Below, in pieces: positions 27,301-35,586 of a DNA stretch of 64,000 nt; within the stretch, counting starts at the first letter, position 1; every line of letters begins with the position of its first letter. Source of the stretch: Pelagomonas calceolata (lineage: Eukaryota > Sar > Pelagophyceae > Pelagomonadales > Pelagomonadaceae). Both the position numbers and the translations under genes were made by a program. The stretch spans positions 310,001 through 374,000 of the forward strand of contig CAKKNE010000004.1 of the NCBI GenBank assembly GCA_918797485.1. The letters are read 5' to 3'. The notes under the pieces were generated by a model that was given only the letters and a program-made list of their open reading frames with translations, ran no database searches and was not told where the DNA came from.

Positions 27301-30300
27301 GACCAGCGCATTCACCACTTCGTCGCCTGCGTCGCACTCGAGCAGCGCATCGCCGCCAGAAACCGCGTCAAAGATAGACACCCCCCTCCAAGAACCACAC
27401 GCGAGCCTCGGCGCGCCCGTCGCTGGTTCCTTGAAAATCACCAGCGCACTCACTCTACCGCCCACGAACAGCGCAGAACTAATATCTAGCACGAACAGCG
27501 CGTCGCCGCCCACGACCGGGTCGAAGACAAACACCTTATTTCCCGACGCGCACGCAAGCCGCAGCGCTTCGTTGTCCTCGGCATGCGAGTTCTCGTCGTC
27601 GTCGTCCTCGTCGTCGCCGTTGTCTTCGTACTCCTCCTCTTCCTCTTCGCACTCCTCCTCTTCCTCTTCGCATTCCTCCTCTTCCTCTTCGCACTCCTCC
27701 TCTTCCTCTTCCTCTTCCGCGGTCGGGGCCGCGAAGACCACCAGCACGTTAGCGTCCACGTCGATCACGACCAGCGCCTCGCCACCAGCGACCGGGTCGA
27801 AGACAAGCACCTTCCCAGCAACTTCATCACCGTCCTCATCAAGCCCCCCCGTGCCGCACGCGAGCCGCGGCGCGCCCGTCGCCGGATCCTCAAATACGAC
27901 CAGCGCTTTCACCTCACCACCCACATCGATCACGAGCAGTGCCTCGCCGCCGGCGACCGGGTCGAAGACGCGCACTTTTCCGTCCTCACATCCACAAGCC
28001 AGACGCAACTCGCCCGTCGCCGGGTCTTTGAAGACCGCCAGCGCGTAGACCTCGTCGCCGGCATCAATCACGACCAACGCCGCGCCACCCGCAACCGGAT
28101 CATAGATGCACACCTCGCTTCTAGACTCACAAGCAACCCGCGGCTCGCCCGTCGCCGGATCCACGAACATCGCCAAGCTCCTAACATCAGATCCGACCTC
28201 GATCCGACACCGCTCCGCCCCACCCGCCGCGGTCAGGCCCATCGGCCACACGGTCGAGAGCGGCAGCTTGCTCGCAGCACGCTTTGCGTCCTCGGCCAGG
28301 CGTTGTGCAGCTGGAGACGACTCCGCATCGGCGCGCGGCATCAGCCGCTGCCACAACTGCTCTATGAGAGGCACTCCCCGTGATAGCAGGTTCCGCGACA
28401 ACACCAAGGAGTCGGTCAGCAGCAGTGTATCCTGGCCCTTCAGAGCACGCAAGTCCGCCACGAAGGAAACGATGTCGCCAGCGCTCCGCTTCCGCACGTA
28501 CGACAGACTGCAGGCGATCGCGACGGCCTCGCTCTCGTTATTCGACCGCTCCATGTGAAACAAACACCACCGCAACGCATAAGCATCCGACGCCACGCCA
28601 CCGTCGCCCTCCACGAACGATGCGAGCACCTCATCTGCGGCCGCGTCGCTCGAATACGACTTTGTATCCAGAACACCAGCACGAATAGCTTGAGCACAAG
28701 CCCGCGCCATTCGCCGGTGCGCCGCGTCCCGCGAGACGAAGAACGCGTCCTCAGAAGAACGCTTATCGAACGGCGCCTCGCCGGTTAGCCAATCCGTTAC
28801 GGTCTTATGTAATACACCGATCACGTCGCCCTCGCGCAGCGGGAACAGCAGCGACACTTCCGCGCAGAGACGCTCGCAGCGATCCCGATCCCAGCCGAGC
28901 GCCCCGCTCGCAGCGTCAATCGTCAACGGCTCTGCAGCAACGCAGATTAATTCAATGAGCGGCAGCGCATCGCCCCACGCGTCATCATCGACAAACACGC
29001 GTCGAAAGTTCTCCGCGTAGATCTCGTCGAGGCCCGCCGGCAGCGCGCCGACGCTCGCAAAGTCGATCTTGCCCGTCGTGGACGCGAGCTGCTCGGCAAT
29101 CAGGCGCGCGTAGAGCATCAGTCCTCCGGCCTTTCGTTCGAGCGAGGTTACAGCCGCGTCGAGCGCCGACGAGTTGAGGCGCTCGGCGATGAACGTCTCA
29201 AGCTCAGTCGCCTTGACGCTCGTGCCCTCGCACATCTTCGGTAGCGCCAGTCTAATGACTTCGTACTGCTCGTGGGCAATGTGCTTCGCGTCCAGGACGC
29301 TCTTTAAATGCAGCTGGACCTCGGCGAGATGTTTTCGGCCGTCGTCGAGGCGCACGCTGACGTTCAAATTCATGTCGCGGTAGCCGAGGGGCGTCGGGCT
29401 CGCGAACTTGTTTTTTAATTGCGCGATCTCCAGCCCGAGGCCGCCGCCGTCCAATTCAGTCAACACCTTAAGTAGGTCAGTAGCGCTCTCGAACACGACC
29501 GTCGCACGGGCTAGATCCCGGAATTTCTCGGGATGTGGCACACCATTGTCGGTGTATTTGTCCGCGAGCTTGCGCTCCGCAGATTCACGCCCTTTGACGC
29601 CTGGGTCCGCCACGTCGCCCGGCAGCGTCTTCAGCGCGTCGACCAAAATTGTCTGCGCCAGTGATGCGTCGGCATAGAGCTTGTCGAAGTCAGTCTCATC
29701 TTGTATCAAGTCGAGACGTCGCTCTTCATACTTCTCGAGCTCGCGGATCCCAGGAACGCCGCGGACCGCCTCGTCGTACGCGCCCTTTGACCGGCGCAGC
29801 GGATCCTCAAGATCCGCGAACGTGTCGAGATTCTTCAAGCCCGGGAACTTCGCCTCAACCTCGTGCCGCAGCGAGTCCATGGTTACCTCGAGCTCGACGT
29901 GCTCCTTCGCGAGCACCGTCAGGTACGCGCGAACGTCCTGCCGGTTCCGCGCCTCGTCGACGCGCAGCTCCGACGGCGTAAAGCACGAGAGCCTCGCTTT
30001 AATTTGAGCTTCGTCGCGGCTTGTCACGACAAGTTTGATCCACGGCGGCAGCGTCTTGAGCTCGTTCGCGAGCAGAGAGAGCACGGGCTGCAAAGCGTCG
30101 CGCGGTAGCTCATCGAGCGCGTCGACAATTAATACGAGAGCGTCGTCCGCGCCGCGCGGCGCCTCGACGTTTTGCAGCGGTTTTGCTACTAAAGCCTCGA
30201 AGAGCTCGTCGACCTTGTCCGTCGCGTTGTCGCTGCCGCCGCCCTCGCGCAGGGCGTCTTCGAAACCCTCGACCGTTGCGCAAAGCATGCCGGCTAGCGA

Positions 30301-30945
30301 CCGCAGCAGCGCCATTGGCGCGGACCGCGCCGGCTCGGTGTGCTTGCAGAAGTGCCACGCCGCGACGTTTTCTTTGTCGAGCAGTCGCGCCAACAACTCG
30401 GCCGCCGCGACACTCTTGCCCGTGCCACCACCGCCGACGAGCCAGAAGAGCTTCGCCGCTTCCGGGTCCGTGCGCCAGCGCATGACCGCCTCGAAGACCC
30501 ATTCGCGCGTCCCAGTTAGGTGCTGCCCGCGTTTCTCGGCAATTATGGCCGAAAGATCCAGCGCCTCCGCCACGCCGGAGCGGTCGACGCCGTGGAGCTT
30601 TTTGTAGAGCTGCTCCGAAATGCCTGCCCTTTGAGCACGCTCGACGGCCGCCGCCCGCGCCTTCGCGTGCGCGATCCAGCCCACCTTCGCGACGCCCTTC
30701 TTCCAGCGCGCTATCGCGGTGGCGGACTTCTTCTTCCTCTCGTCCGGCGGCCCCGCGCCCTTGCTCGCCGGGCCGTCCGCATTTGCCTTGGCCTCCGTCC
30801 AGCACCGCACCGCATCGTCCCTGGAGATCTTGGCCTCGGCGTCCGCGAATTTCTCCTCCCACGCGGGCTGCCACTCGGTGCCCGCCAGCTCTTTTGCCTC
30901 GGCAAGTGAGACCTCCGCCGGGAGAGATGATACACCGCCGCCCAT
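24319..30945 (-). CDS. STAND NTPase: NACHT, RelA/SpoT-like insert, propeller-like and ankyrin repeats
   Basis: 2208 residues without a visible intron. It starts MGGGVSSL, with Gly at position 2, a possible N-myristoylation site. A NACHT/AAA-type ATPase follows: Walker A GGGGTGKS (171-178), Walker B LVLIVDALDEL (270-280), sensor-like KLVVTSRDEAQ (304-313). Residues about 420-565 resemble RelA/SpoT nucleotidyltransferases (GRESAERKL, RDLARATVVFE, SPTPLGYRDMNLNV, EVQLHLK, HEQYEVIR), inserted before the winged-helix-like part. About 930-1620 holds repeats of about 42 residues with DPATGEPRLACG and VRVFDPVAGGEALVVID, probably a WD40-like propeller, interrupted by a Glu-rich expansion. About 1625-2205 is two ankyrin arrays, each ending HSSIVALLEE. 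A sensor or scaffold of innate-immunity or regulated-assembly type is inferred from architecture. Confidence 0.9.
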   Translation of the reverse strand: MGGGVSSLPAEVSLAEAKELAGTEWQPAWEEKFADAEAKISRDDAVRCWTEAKANADGPASKGAGPPDERKKKSATAIARWKKGVAKVGWIAHAKARAAAVERAQRAGISEQLYKKLHGVDRSGVAEALDLSAIIAEKRGQHLTGTREWVFEAVMRWRTDPEAAKLFWLVGGGGTGKSVAAAELLARLLDKENVAAWHFCKHTEPARSAPMALLRSLAGMLCATVEGFEDALREGGGSDNATDKVDELFEALVAKPLQNVEAPRGADDALVLIVDALDELPRDALQPVLSLLANELKTLPPWIKLVVTSRDEAQIKARLSCFTPSELRVDEARNRQDVRAYLTVLAKEHVELEVTMDSLRHEVEAKFPGLKNLDTFADLEDPLRRSKGAYDEAVRGVPGIRELEKYEERRLDLIQDETDFDKLYADASLAQTILVDALKTLPGDVADPGVKGRESAERKLADKYTDNGVPHPEKFRDLARATVVFESATDLLKVLTELDGGGLGLEIAQLKNKFASPTPLGYRDMNLNVSVRLDDGRKHLAEVQLHLKSVLDAKHIAHEQYEVIRLALPKMCEGTSVKATELETFIAERLNSSALDAAVTSLERKAGGLMLYARLIAEQLASTTGKIDFASVGALPAGLDEIYAENFRRVFVDDDAWGDALPLIELICVAAEPLTIDAASGALGWDRDRCERLCAEVSLLFPLREGDVIGVLHKTVTDWLTGEAPFDKRSSEDAFFVSRDAAHRRMARACAQAIRAGVLDTKSYSSDAAADEVLASFVEGDGGVASDAYALRWCLFHMERSNNESEAVAIACSLSYVRKRSAGDIVSFVADLRALKGQDTLLLTDSLVLSRNLLSRGVPLIEQLWQRLMPRADAESSPAAQRLAEDAKRAASKLPLSTVWPMGLTAAGGAERCRIEVGSDVRSLAMFVDPATGEPRVACESRSEVCIYDPVAGGAALVVIDAGDEVYALAVFKDPATGELRLACGCEDGKVRVFDPVAGGEALLVIDVGGEVKALVVFEDPATGAPRLACGTGGLDEDGDEVAGKVLVFDPVAGGEALVVIDVDANVLVVFAAPTAEEEEEEEECEEEEEECEEEEEECEEEEEEYEDNGDDEDDDDENSHAEDNEALRLACASGNKVFVFDPVVGGDALFVLDISSALFVGGRVSALVIFKEPATGAPRLACGSWRGVSIFDAVSGGDALLECDAGDEVVNALVAFKDLATGAPRLASCADDKKVRVFDPVAGGEALVVLEGQYHWVNSLAAFTDPATGEPRIVSRYSYSALQVWNPAASGAAIEAEPEGHSDDVSALVTFVDPATGALRVATGSNDIRVWDTETGDVLLVIKEGASALAFFTDPATGAPRLACASGKVLVFDAVAGGEALVVIDVRAGALEVFTDPATGAPRLVCDCYDEKVGVFDPVAGGEALVVIDVGSVTALATFADPATGALRIACGCSREVRIYDPVAGGWALAVLDCAYTDWVLALTVFKDSATGGLCLASGDRDGFVRIWDLAAGGAAEESDAAEEDEDEEASDEDETRVASPLFVLKGHTNYDVNALTAFADPATGEMRLVSGSKDKTLQVWDASKGGAALRVIPFDDEIKTLAVRSDMSGFFVSFGKRWGELRVESGTTPLTLACYQGGIEAMRALLQQGDNVDQEDDDDYTPLFVASLKGHVDAARLLLDAGAAVDKRREGDWSPFGIACARGHLDVATLLVERGAAVDLCLDCTTPFLFAYRNRNLDAMQLCLEHGADQNWTNEEGDPDWEGGSILYDACENERFDAARLLLEHGADPNCANEIDRTILHIACEHDRVDAARMFLDKGAEVDRTDHYGRTPLCIACDYGHIDAARLLLDNGAEVDWADEGDGTTLLFVACQEGHIDAARLLLEKGAEVNRATKNGNTPLSIAKSKGHSSIVALLEEQLYPLHATAKAGDVDEMMRLLDDGAAIDQTKDDGATSLYVACSNGHVELAKMLLDKGAEVDRANKDGATPLYIACLNGHVDAVRLLLDKGAEVDRANEGGVTPLLIACHQGHVDAVRMLLDNGAEVDRATENGTTPLLVACQNGHVDAVRLLLDKGAEVDRPAEDGRTPLYIACQWGRVDAARLLLDNGAEVDRANKDGETPLYIACQKGHVDAARLLLDKGAEVDRATENGWTPLIIACQNGHIDAARLLLDKGADASCVTKKGTTPLGIARKKGHSSIVALLEEHQK
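24322..26070 (-). repeat. Two tandem ankyrin arrays, near-identical units of about 99 bp
   Basis: About 17 units with the core GAEVDRANKDGATPLYIAC. The units between 24340 and 25120 are more alike at nucleotide level than those between 25260 and 26070. A cap ending KGHSSIVALLEE appears twice (near 25190 and at the C-terminus), so the second array looks like a copied and re-expanded version of the first. Confidence 0.85.
27626..27719. repeat. 21-bp minisatellite encoding Glu-rich stretch
   Basis: CACTCCTCCTCTTCCTCTTCG recurs about four times, encoding CEEEEEE units on the minus strand inside the propeller-like region of the STAND protein. It is in frame and purine/pyrimidine-asymmetric, as in replication-slippage expansions. 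Confidence 0.9.
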
Positions 30946-31223
30946 TTTCTTCCGCCTTCCCGGGGCTGCCCTACTGAGGCACAGAGATTGATACTCTCGT
31001 AATGTCGCGCCTCCTAGCGCCTGGACCCGCGCCTGGACCCGACCCCAGTGTCACCCCAATCTCCAATCCTAACCCGCACTGGAGGACCCAGAAGGAGATT
31101 CCTCCCGAGGGGCAGGGTTGGGCACGACGAAGCGTGCCTGGAAGAAACAGACAAAAAACCCGTTTTCGAGTTAAGAGCGCGCGGCGCGCGCGGGCCGCGA
31201 GACGCTGCCCGCACGGCTGCCCC
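30946..31223. other. Short divergent intergenic region
   Basis: 278 bases between the STAND start (30945) and the ATG at 31224. The frame of the right-hand gene is open through most of it, with a Pro-rich repeat (CCTGGACCCGCGCCTGGACC), but the composition reads as leader rather than protein. Confidence 0.35.
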
Positions 31224-32687
31224 ATGGCCTCCCTCGTCCAGCGCCGCGACAAGCGCACCGACATCAATAACCGACGGCAGTACCTCCAGCTGTTTGCCTG
31301 CCAAAGGGCCGCACCGCTGTACCGATGGTGGTACGCATTGGCCATTGATACGAAGCACGACCTCCTGAAGAGCTGGGGCATTCCCGTGCGGCCGATCAAC
31401 GCGCCGAACCCCCGATTCCCATCTCATTTCCACGTCGACGAGCTGCTGAAAGCGGACGACCAAGCACCAGTCACGCAGCCACCCCTGTATGCACCCTTGG
31501 ACGGTGTTTTAAGGACCTTCGCCATCGTCGCCGACCCGCTGACACGGTGGGCGCCGCGCGTCTCCGATGAGAGCGTCGACTGGTTGGACACTCTGACGGC
31601 GATCTGCGAAGCATTGGCAGACGAATACGTCGAGCGAACTTTGGACGATGGGGCCTCGCCGGTTATGTTGAGTGAGAAGGTGTCTGAGCGAGTGAGGGAG
31701 CACTGGCTGCCGGAGAGCTGGGACCGCGCGAAATTGCAGAAACGTTTTTTTCCGGACGAGACATTGTCGGACGTCGCCTGTCCGGCGTCGCGGTCGCTGC
31801 GAAAACACCGAGACGCGTTGTGTCTGGCCCACCGGAAGGATTCTGTAAGGGCCCTGGAGCAGGCCCTTGCTCTTGGTCTATGTGAGGACGATGAGGATCG
31901 TAGCATGGTCGCTGCCGCGCTGGCGTTGCTCGCCGATAGCGTCGCCTGGACGTCGCAGGGCTTCCTGACGGAGCGCGAGGCCAGGGCCGTGGCTGCCGCG
32001 GGCGAGAAGGTCTACGAGCGACTCGCGTCGTATTCGGCGCATTGCCGGCCGCACCAGTTGTTGTTCCTGAAGGCGCTATGTCTGCTCCAGAAACAAACCG
32101 CGAACGTCGCGGAGACCTTCGGCGACTTTTTCGTGCTGGCCGACGACGAGGCGCAGATGTTGCATCGGACGTACGCGTCGGACGACCGGCGTGCCCAGGA
32201 CCGCGGCGCAACCATATTGGTTGCGGTCGCGCGGGCGCACGTGGCATTTGGAATAGCGAAGGGCGACGAGGACGGCGGCGTCGAGCGCGCTTTAGGGATG
32301 CGGGACTGGGAAATTGATGTGGGTTGCGGGTGGCACGCGCGGCGCGGGTTGCGGCGGTTCCGGAGGGGTGACGACGAGGGGGCGTTGCGGGACCTGGACC
32401 GGGCCCTGTGCGGCCTGTCGCCCGACGACGCGGAGTTCGCGGCGTGCTGCGCCATTCTGGCAATTCTGATGAAGCGCGCGGGCGACGAGGGGCGGGGCGC
32501 GCGCTACTTGGAAGTCGCGAAAAATGGCGGTGCGTGTCCGGAGCTGGAACTGGCGCGGGAGGCCTTCGGCGAGGCTTCTGCTGCCGATGCGGAACCGGAC
32601 GGCGTGACGCGCATCGTCGGGTCGCGCGTGCCCAAGGTCCTGCGGACGCCGCGTGTGGATGATCTCGTCGACGAGGCGCGGGAGTAG
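31224..32687 (+). CDS. Hypothetical helical-repeat protein
   Basis: 487 residues from the ATG at 31224 (MASLVQRRDKRTDINNRRQY). The frame is open 74 codons further up, but that part is a Pro/Arg-rich translation of the intergenic leader. The C-terminal half is helical with TPR-like A-x-G/A patterns (ARRGLRRFRRGDDEGALRDL, then DRALCGLSPDDAEFAACCAI). I do not recognise the N-terminal half (WWYALAIDTKHDLLKSWGIP). It is probably a soluble scaffold, since no hydrophobic span is seen. Confidence 0.7.
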   Translation: MASLVQRRDKRTDINNRRQYLQLFACQRAAPLYRWWYALAIDTKHDLLKSWGIPVRPINAPNPRFPSHFHVDELLKADDQAPVTQPPLYAPLDGVLRTFAIVADPLTRWAPRVSDESVDWLDTLTAICEALADEYVERTLDDGASPVMLSEKVSERVREHWLPESWDRAKLQKRFFPDETLSDVACPASRSLRKHRDALCLAHRKDSVRALEQALALGLCEDDEDRSMVAAALALLADSVAWTSQGFLTEREARAVAAAGEKVYERLASYSAHCRPHQLLFLKALCLLQKQTANVAETFGDFFVLADDEAQMLHRTYASDDRRAQDRGATILVAVARAHVAFGIAKGDEDGGVERALGMRDWEIDVGCGWHARRGLRRFRRGDDEGALRDLDRALCGLSPDDAEFAACCAILAILMKRAGDEGRGARYLEVAKNGGACPELELAREAFGEASAADAEPDGVTRIVGSRVPKVLRTPRVDDLVDEARE

Positions 32688-32763
32688 TCCCGACGTACTA
32701 GTGTGTTAAAATTTCAATGTTTACAACAAGAGTATGGACAGGCAGGGGGAATTTTGGTTGTGG

Positions 32764-33204
32764 CTAGCCGTTGTTCCGCAGGAACCACAGGAAGGCGCAG
32801 TTCGGCGCCTTTTTTCTAGGCGGCGGCTCGGCGCGGCGGAAGGGGTCGAAGGCGCCGTCGCTGTGGAGCTTGAACGGGTTCTGTTCCGGCCGCAGCGCGC
32901 GCGCGCAGGCGACGTCGTGGCGCCGCAGCGCTCGCGCCGTGAGTCTAGGCGACGCTTCCGACGCCTTCTCCTCGGTTGCTGGAAGGTCCGGCGTCGGGTC
33001 CATTGAGGACAAACTGACGTCGACGCTCGTCTTGCAGCGCCTCAACGAGCTATTGTGGGAGCTCGAATTTTCAGAGGCCAGCAGGAGGAGCTCGTCGGCG
33101 CTCGATGCCGACGTGAGCGGGGCGTAGGTCTTGAGGACCATCAGATTGCCGTCGACGTTGACGACGTGGTGGTCGTCCGCCGCGTTTTGGCCGCCGGAGC
33201 CCAT
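32764..33204 (-). CDS. Hypothetical Ser-rich protein
   Basis: 146 residues, MGSGGQNAADDHHVVNVDGN to WFLRNNG. A Ser/Leu-rich central stretch (SSADELLLLASENSSSHNSS) and a basic C-terminal part. No domain recognised; likely partly disordered. It converges with the gene at 31224-32687 with 76 bases between stops. Confidence 0.55.
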   Translation of the reverse strand: MGSGGQNAADDHHVVNVDGNLMVLKTYAPLTSASSADELLLLASENSSSHNSSLRRCKTSVDVSLSSMDPTPDLPATEEKASEASPRLTARALRRHDVACARALRPEQNPFKLHSDGAFDPFRRAEPPPRKKAPNCAFLWFLRNNG

Positions 33205-33732
33205 GGTCGTTGTTTACGAGCGGCCTCAGCGCGTATGGGGCATGATTCGAGCACGTTGGAGCAGCCTTGGAGGCTACGGGTTTACGAGGCGCGAGACAGC
33301 GCAGCGCAGCTGCTTGGGATATTATGTTGATTTCCTCCCGCCCGTGCCTCTTAAGACTCCTGATTTTGGCGGGAGACGGCGGCTAGGGTCAAATGGATTG
33401 CGTGCCGGCGTCTGCGGCGCAATGAGTGGCTAGGCGGCCAGCACGAGGCCGAACAAAAACGCTGCCTGATTAGCCAAAATAGTACTCGCGTGCGCGGGTT
33501 CGTGCCGCAAATCCGCTACCAGCACACGCTGTCGCAGCGCCGCCCCGTCTACTGCATCCGCGCGCGCGAGAGAGTAGCACAGTAGCGGGACTCGGCGGGA
33601 GCGCGCGCGCCGAGCGGCGAGCGCCCCCGACGAAGCACGCCGACGCCCAGGGGCTCCGCCCACGAGTCCTAGCACCGCAACCAAAGAACGACTCACCGCC
33701 ACCGCTACTTACACCGAAAGAAAAAACAAGGC
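33205..33732. other. Intergenic region with a gene-3'-end element
   Basis: 528 bases upstream of the Ser-rich gene and downstream of the PP4 gene. It holds the 3' element at 33641-33685. A minus-strand frame at 33430-33702 includes that element and is therefore probably not a gene. Otherwise nothing recognised. Confidence 0.4.
33641..33685 (-). repeat. Gene-3'-end element, copy 3
   Basis: On the minus strand GGTGCTAGGACTCGTGGGCG then GAGCCCCTGGGCGTCGG, starting about 50 bases after the PP4 stop and in sense orientation. Confidence 0.6.
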
Positions 33733-34650
33733 TCAGAGGAAGTACTCCGGCGCCGGGCTTTTTTGAGGGACGCCTCTTGACTCTTGCGGCGCCGCCTCGA
33801 AGATTCTGTATGTTCGCGCCAGCTCCCCGTCCAGCTCCAATATGGCAGCAACATTCCCGCACCGATAACAATAGTTCGGCGCGCTCCAGACCGTGACGAG
33901 CGTTTCGTCAAATAAGGGCTTGTAGCCCTCCATGACCAGCTGATGCGCCCGCGCGATGAGCTTCAGCGCGTTCACCTCGTTGAACTTCTCGACCACATCT
34001 CCCCCAAACAAGTAGCCCGCGCCTCTCGGGGACAAACCCCACCCGGAGATCTCTTCCGGATCGCTCCACATCAAGTCGCACATCGCGCCGTCGTGCGGCA
34101 CCTCCTGCTTCCGGTCGATCGTTCGGACTTGATCTAAGGTGTTCACGGATGGCGACAGACCGCCATGCACGCAGAAGACCTGGTCATCTACAATAGCCGA
34201 CAGTGATAGGAAGTCAAACACTTCCGTGCAATATTTCCAGACATTTACACTTCCATATTTTCTCTGACATTCGTCGTAAAACCCATACACCTGGGTTATT
34301 TGTCTCGACTCATGATTGCCTCGGATCAACGTGATGCGGTCCGGATATCTAGCTTTGAGAGCTAGCAGTAAAAGAAAGGTCTCCACGGAATAATGCCCGC
34401 GATCCACGAAATCACCCAAAAATAAATAATTCCGTTCCGGACAGGCCCCGCCGACCCGAAATAACTCGATCAAGTCGTAAAATTGGCCGTGAATGTCGCC
34501 ACAAATAGTAACTGGCGCATCCACCCGCTGGACGTTCGACTCTTCCACCAGAATCTCCTTCGCCAGGTCACAGAGCTCCAGCACCTCGTTCTCCGTGAGC
34601 GTCTCGCACTCCTTTAACTGCGCGATGCAGCGGTCGAGGTCGAGCGGCAT
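33733..34650 (-). CDS. PPP4C: Protein phosphatase 4 catalytic subunit
   Basis: Ser/Thr phosphatase of the PP2A group, 305 residues (human PP4C has 307). Metal and catalytic motifs are intact: [41 protein letters not shown], then CVHGGLSP and [10 protein letters not shown]. The C-terminus ends in PEYFL, equivalent to the PP2A-group DYFL tail that is carboxy-methylated. [12 protein letters not shown] and [20 protein letters not shown], and the [11 protein letters not shown] block, favour PP4 over PP2A and PP6. No intron. It shares a divergent promoter with the plastid gene at 35142, which carries a copy of the quasi-palindrome. Confidence 0.93.
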   Translation of the reverse strand: MPLDLDRCIAQLKECETLTENEVLELCDLAKEILVEESNVQRVDAPVTICGDIHGQFYDLIELFRVGGACPERNYLFLGDFVDRGHYSVETFLLLLALKARYPDRITLIRGNHESRQITQVYGFYDECQRKYGSVNVWKYCTEVFDFLSLSAIVDDQVFCVHGGLSPSVNTLDQVRTIDRKQEVPHDGAMCDLMWSDPEEISGWGLSPRGAGYLFGGDVVEKFNEVNALKLIARAHQLVMEGYKPLFDETLVTVWSAPNYCYRCGNVAAILELDGELARTYRIFEAAPQESRGVPQKSPAPEYFL

Positions 34651-34897
34651 CGTTTGTTGCTTGGTCGCGGCGGCTCACTGCTGCGCCGGCGGGCTCGCGC
34701 GCGCAGCGGCTTCAGCGCGGCCGGCGCTGGCAATTCGCCTGGCCTCTGTTTAGCCGGCAGAGTGGCAGCGCGAGCCGCACGGATTTGAACGCTTCGATCA
34801 GCCCTTGCAGCGATGCGACAGCGTGGCTTGCCAACGTCGCTGGCGCATCTACAAGCTCGTAGACAGCGGCTAACTCACTCGCGCCTCTTTTGCTTGT

Positions 34898-34924
34898 TTG
34901 CTAGTGTCTTACCGCTAGCGCGCT
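34898..34924 (+). promoter_or_regulatory. CTAGTGTCTTRC quasi-palindrome, copy 4
   Basis: TTTGCTAGTGTCTTACCGCT then AGCGCGC. It lies midway in the 491-base divergent region between the PP4 start (34650) and 35142, about 250 bases from each. The spacer between half-sites is shorter than in copies 2 and 3. Nothing else was recognised in that region. Confidence 0.45.
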
Positions 34925-35141
34925 TGGGCTTAGCCCGCAAAAAACACGAGAGCGAGCCATCAGCAAGGGGTTTATGCCGTGCAACAGATGGCTGCGGTTA
35001 GTTAAGTTTAAGGGCTCAACAAAGTCTGCTGGCGCACTGAGTGGCAAAAATCGTCTCTAGGCGCAGCCGCTGACTCACATTGGAACGTGCGAACGCGTCA
35101 GAGGTCTCCCTGGGTCGGCCGCAAGGCGTCACCCGAGCACG

Positions 35142-35510
35142 ATGGCCCGCCGCGCGCCGACCATGGTGTTCTTGGCTTGGCTAGCTGCCAGCAGTGCATT
35201 CAGCCCGAGCGGCCGCGCGCCGCACGCCGTCGGCCCGAGCCGTCCCCGCACGCAACGCGCCCCGACGCGCCAGCACCTCTTCTTCGGCTCGCCCTTCCAA
35301 TGGTTGATAGGCGGCGACGAGCCGACCCCAAAAATGGTCCGACGGAAGGCCCGGCCGAACCGGCGCCACGCCGACGGCCCGGTCGGCGAGGTCCGCCCGG
35401 TACTCGAGGCGGAGGAGCCGGACAACGAGCCGGAGGTGGTGGTCCCGGACGAACTGCGGCCCAAGACGTTGTCGAACAACGTGCTGCGCTTTCCTCGTGA
35501 CGAGGACTGA
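35142..35510 (+). CDS. Small plastid-targeted hypothetical protein
   Basis: 122 residues. MVFLAWLAASSAFSPSGRAP is a signal peptide ending in an ASAFSP-type motif, the ER-to-plastid signal of algae with red-type complex plastids. An ATG at 35163 gives the neater signal peptide, though the upstream ATG at 35142 is in frame. The mature part (LFFGSPFQWLIGGDEPTPKM then Pro/Glu-rich) has no known domain. Probably stromal. Confidence 0.7.
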   Translation: MARRAPTMVFLAWLAASSAFSPSGRAPHAVGPSRPRTQRAPTRQHLFFGSPFQWLIGGDEPTPKMVRRKARPNRRHADGPVGEVRPVLEAEEPDNEPEVVVPDELRPKTLSNNVLRFPRDED

Positions 35511-35586
35511 ACCGGCGTGTCGCGCCCTTGCTGCATCTTGTCCCGCTCCCCCCGTATTTAATGTCTTAGTGTATAAACAAACAAGA

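Noticed and set aside
33430-33702. Minus-strand frame of 90 residues after the PP4 gene
   Set aside because: Its start is made of the dispersed 3'-end element, and it has no recognisable protein features.
34765-34815. Sequence resembling a tRNA T-arm (GCACGGATTTGAACG)
   Set aside because: No matching acceptor, D or anticodon arms could be folded around it on either strand.
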